A stretch of 33,654 nt of DNA, taken from the NCBI GenBank assembly GCA_001579985.1, contig LRSR01001393.1:1-33654 (forward strand), read 5' to 3'. The stretch is from Hypsibius dujardini. Taxonomy: Eukaryota; Tardigrada; Eutardigrada; Parachela; Hypsibiidae. This document shows, in pieces, positions 30,475 through 33,654 of this stretch (positions are counted from its first letter, which is position 1; each line of letters opens with the position of its first letter). The notes below the pieces were generated by a model, which worked only from the letters and a program-made list of their open reading frames with translations, made no database searches and had not been told where the DNA came from. The translations under genes were made by a program, and so were the position numbers.

Positions 30475-30872
30475 GGGGTGGTCGTAGTTCGAGCCAATTT
30501 CGGCTAATACGTGCAGCTGCTTTTCAAATCGCTTGATTCATTGATTGAACATCAGTATTCCGGGAATCTTAATTTGGCAAAATTTTTGGCGTTGTGCTTT
30601 CTCGCGACTCTCCCCGCCCATTCGACACTCTTACCGAAAATTCCTCTGATCTTTTCGTATGAAAAAGTTTCTTCGTCGTGCAATTCAAAAAGTACGCAAA
30701 CTTTTGTGGGCGTCAATGGTCGACTTGAATTAAGCTAGAAGATCGCCAAAAGAATTGGATTTCAATCAGTTAATCAATCAATCAATCAGACTTACCAAAG
30801 ACTGCGTGGTCAGCTGTGGTAAAAAAAACAGCTACACGCATTGGCCAAAATGGTTCAAACTCCGATCAACCC
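30475..30872. mobile_element. Diverged inverted-repeat element related to 25447-25814
   Basis: Left arm (GTAGTTCGAGCCAATTTCGGC...GTGCAGCTGCTTTT) and right arm (AACAGCTACACGCATTGGCC...GGTTCAAACTCCG) are imperfect reverse complements with AATC-type repeats inside. They also resemble the arms of the element at 25447-25814. Both elements lie downstream of an astacin-lectin gene. The boundaries are approximate. Confidence 0.5.
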
Positions 30873-31271
30873 AGTTAAATAAACTATTAGGTAAAAATGG
30901 TTATGGCTTAATACACTATTGTGTAAAAATGAGTTTCTACTTAATAAACTGTTAAGCAGAAATGAATTTGGTTTAATAAAAAAATCAAGCGAAATTTGCT
31001 TTCACATCCAAAACTGTAAACTACTTTTAACCCTGCGGGCTCTACATAAAGAGACCTCCAAGACATGTCCTTCTATTATGTTAATTGCTTAAATTGATTT
31101 AAGCTCAGAGTCCGAAAATCTTTAAAAAATGCAGTTAGACTGAAAAGATTGAAAATAATTCTTACATTTTCTTTTCGAAAAATTGCAAAGTCGTACTCGT
31201 ATGTTTTCTGCCAGTTCTGATATCCGGCACCTTCAACAAGGATGTATAAAGTTAGTCGTAAAGTTAATTAG

Positions 31272-31754
31272 AAATTCCGTCAGTTGATAAAAATGTCTTG
31301 ATCATTTTGATTTGGGTAGCTTATTCAAGTCCTACCTTGTAGTCCAATGTAAATTCCGTCAGTTTAATAAAATTGTCTTGATCATTTTGACTTGGGTAGC
31401 TTATTCAAGTCCTACCTTGTAGTCCAATGTAAATTTCGTCAGTGTACTGAAATTGTCTCGATCATTTTGACTTGGGTAGCCTATTTAAGTCCTACCTTCT
31501 AGTTCAATGTAAACTCAGTCAGTTTAATGAAATTGTCTCGATCATTTTGACTTGGGTAGCCTATTTAAGTCCTACCTCCTAGCTCTATGTAAATTCCGTC
31601 AGTTTGATAAAATTGTCTTGATCATTTTGACTTGGGTAGCTTATTCAAGTCCTGCCTTCTAGTTCAATGTAAACTCAGTCAGTTTAATGAAATTGTCTTG
31701 ATCTTTTCGATTTGGGTAGCTTATTCAAGTTCTACCTTCTAGCCCTATGTAAAT
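31272..31754. repeat. 80-bp minisatellite, six copies
   Basis: ATCATTTTGA (or a close variant) occurs at 31301, 31381, 31461, 31541, 31621 and 31701, an 80-bp spacing apart throughout. Units contain GGGTAGC(T/C)TATT(C/T)AAGTCCTACC. Lies between genes E and F, about 315 bp before the ATG of F. Confidence 0.95.
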
Positions 31755-32068
31755 TATGTACTGGCGAAGTGAAGCAGCAAAGGATAATTACCCATCCTGT
31801 AATTACAGAGAATGTGTGTATGTAATTTTGATCCGTCCCCGTCGAGCTTTCGCATATTGCTGTGTTTTTTGCAATGCCGGGTAAACCTGTTTCACAGGTG
31901 AGCTGGTTCAAAGCTGAAACGATATTTTGTCAGGAACTGAATACTAATTATAATGTATAGGTAAATGATGAGAAATTACTATGCTGTATTCTGGCGTGAT
32001 TTGTCACGCAAAGTTTGCTGTCTCAGTCACCTTCTTTTTACGCTGAAAATCGGTAAACTAATCTCACA

Positions 32069-33373
32069 ATGCGGAATCTCCTTCATAACTTCAGTTTGTT
32101 TTCATTTTTATTTTTCGCCTTTAATTTAATTTCGCCCAACAATGGCGCACCAGTCGGTGAGTTGTTCCTTTGATTTTTCAACCGGAAAGTTCTGTCAAAA
32201 AAATCATTCCGTTACAGCTGGAAGGCGAACAATCGAAGGGGACATTGTCGGGGAAAGCATCAAGACGCTTAAAGTCGCGGGAGATAAAGCGGCAAGTGGC
32301 GCATTGTTTCTCTTTCGATAGAACAATTAACGATTAAACGATTTTATCTGTAGAAAGCAAAAGCGAACCTGCTCTGGCCAAACGCCACTGTTCCTTATTT
32401 GCTATTCACCGAATATTGTAAGTTGATAAATTGATTATCTCTCTCAGTTCCCGTTCAAGTTCAAGTTCAAGTTCCAAGTGAATAAAGCAATTTTCAAAAA
32501 GATGGAAATAATTGTTTGTTTTTTCTTCAGCGGATTGGCAAAAGAAACAGATCGAAACTGCGATCAAAGGATTTGACGTGACATGTGTTCGTTTTGTTCC
32601 GCGAACCACCGAAGACGATTACCTTTTGATCTCGCCCGGCGCTCGAGAGTAACGTGATGTCTGTGTTGTTAGGGAATTTTCAGCCAGGCTAACTGAAATC
32701 TTTGGTCTAGGTGTTCGGCTGAGATTGGGAACAAGCGCAACGGAGTTCAAATCGTCTCGCTCGTTCCAGGTACAATCAACGACAAGATTGAGTACACTGG
32801 AGGGTCCAGGGTATGGGCTAAAAGGGGTGGGGCAGGGTGTGGTCAGGTGGTTGAGTACACTGGAGGGTCCGGGGTATGGGCAAAAGGGGCGGAGCAAGGG
32901 GTGGTCAGGTGGTTGAGTACACTGGAGGGTCCGGGGTATGGGCAAAAGGGGCGTGGAGCTGGGGGTGGTCAGGTGGTTGAGTACACTGGAGGGTCCAGGG
33001 TATGGGCAAAAGGGGGTGGAGCAAGGGGTGGTCAGGTGGTTGAGTACACTGGAGGGTCCAGGGTATGGGCAAAAGGGGCGGAGCTGGGGGTGGCATGTTT
33101 GAAAATGAAAGAAAGCAGTAACAAAGCAACTGCTGCAGATCAGGTGGTTGATTGTTCGATTGTTTAAAAACCACCTCTTGCCTCGCTCCTTTTGCCCGTT
33201 CCTAGGACCTTCCAGTGTACTCAATCTTATCGTTGACTTTATGTGCCGTGAATCAAGTCAATGACGTTTCTTTTTTAAATTATCCATTTACCAGATAAAT
33301 AATGATTTCGGCGTTTTCGCAGATTGCATTCAACAACTGGGCACCATTCAACATGAACTCATGCATTCTTTAG
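32069..33373 (+). CDS. Third astacin metalloprotease, 3' part beyond window (gene F)
   Basis: Six exons seen: 32069-32156, 32218-32291, 32354-32417, 32531-32648, 32711-32769, 33323-33373, with the same phases as genes D and E. Signal peptide (MRNLLHNFSLFSFLFFAF, about 27 residues with NLISPNNGA); propeptide with IEGDIVG; protease from WPNATVPYLLF; first cysteines VTCVRFVPRTTEDDYLL, ECSAEIG and DCIQQ; zinc motif start HELMHSLG (145-152). The exon completing the zinc site is not in the window; the last intron runs at least 281 bp to the end. The intron after 32291 uses a GC donor (GCG|GCAAGT) instead of GT. Whether F also ends in lectin domains cannot be seen, but family structure makes it likely. 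Confidence 0.85.
32776..33236. mobile_element. Foldback element carrying a 63-bp minisatellite, in astacin F intron 5
   Basis: Ends TCAACGACAAGATTGAGTAC (from 32776) and its reverse complement (to 33236) match for about 30 bp with few differences. Inside, GAGTACACTGGAGGGTCC starts units at 32790, 32853, 32915, 32979 and 33042 (62-64 bp period). The right end (about 33140-33225) holds one inverted unit with the same GGGCAAAAGG and AGGTGGTT parts. The element begins 6 bp after the exon 5 boundary, leaving only GTACAA of the original donor side. Proline-rich and Gly-rich open frames here are artefacts. Confidence 0.85.
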
Positions 33374-33654
33374 GTGCCTGTCTGACTTTGCCTGTCTGAC
33401 TAACTTGGGACATTATTCAAGTGCCAAATTCAGAATCACTTCGAACAATTTTCTTTATTCAGACCTACTTCCGTGATGAGTATAAAGATTTATTTCGTCG
33501 GTGAAATCAGAGAAAATTATTTGCGGTGTTATTTTAAATGTTTCAATTTAAAATAGGAAAATTCTGTTTTCCTTCATTCTCACTGTGAAATAGTGGCTTT
33601 TAAAACTACTTTAAAAACAATTATTTTGAGATTGGTTCATTCCAAATTTAATTT
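33374..33654. other. Start of astacin F intron 6
   Basis: After the GT at 33374 no exon matching GFYHEQ-R-DR is found before the window ends, so the sequence is an unfinished intron. It is AT-rich with no recognised element. Confidence 0.6.

Larger units (their letters stand above)
30354..32068. other. Intergenic region between astacins E and F
   Basis: No gene is recognised. It holds a polyA signal (30447), a probable inverted-repeat element (30475-30872) and a minisatellite (31272-31754). A CAAGTTC-type short repeat also occurs further on, in intron 3 of gene F (about 32451-32475). Confidence 0.6.

Noticed and set aside
32619-33224. 201-codon proline-rich minus-strand frame
   Set aside because: It is the reverse of the 63-bp minisatellite in the F intron, overlapping real plus-strand exons.
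1-33654. CRISPR array or prokaryotic defence island suggested by the many repeats
   Set aside because: Genes have spliceosomal introns and animal secreted domains; the repeats are tandem minisatellites or inverted elements without spacer-repeat structure.

Overview
This is a piece of an intron-rich animal (invertebrate metazoan) genome. Its genes are split into short exons with GT-AG introns, mostly 50-900 bp, and encode secreted animal-type proteins: astacin zinc proteases, bulb-lectin domains and CAP/CRISP proteins. There are no bacterial-style operons. The introns and spacers are full of foldback elements, minisatellites and microsatellites. I cannot fix the phylum from sequence alone; a small ecdysozoan-like invertebrate such as a tardigrade is compatible but unproven. 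All exon models were assembled by eye from splice signals, phase and comparison of paralogues within the window.

Layout: (1) 1-1838, minus strand: a broken, 5'-truncated copy of a CAP/CRISP gene. (2) 1900-2366: a 68-bp minisatellite and the dispersed repeat that seems to have seeded it. (3) 2400-7340: the left arm of a large inverted duplication, holding a relic astacin exon 1 (minus) head to head with an intact CRISP-type gene (plus, 4263-6819). (4) 7341-9393: mostly unassigned, AT-rich. (5) 9394-11440, minus: a decayed astacin gene. (6) 12430-19450: the right arm of the inverted duplication, holding a second intact CRISP-type gene (minus, 17373-12949) head to head with the first exon of an intact astacin (plus, from 19322). 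(7) 19322-33654, plus: three tandem astacin genes. The first two are complete and end in two bulb-type lectin domains; the third runs off the window.

The ancestral unit looks like a divergent pair: CRISP-type gene <- shared upstream region -> astacin-lectin gene. An inverted copy of that unit kept its CRISP gene and lost its astacin. A further direct copy of the CRISP 3' half became the pseudogene at the left edge. The two intact CRISP-type genes differ by one whole exon encoding a SAM-like helical domain. That exon is flanked by introns of the same phase, so its presence or absence keeps the frame. All intact products carry signal peptides, so together they form a secreted set of proteases with sugar-binding tails and cysteine-rich CAP proteins. 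Whether they act in digestion, cuticle or matrix turnover, defence or secretion into another organism cannot be told from the DNA.
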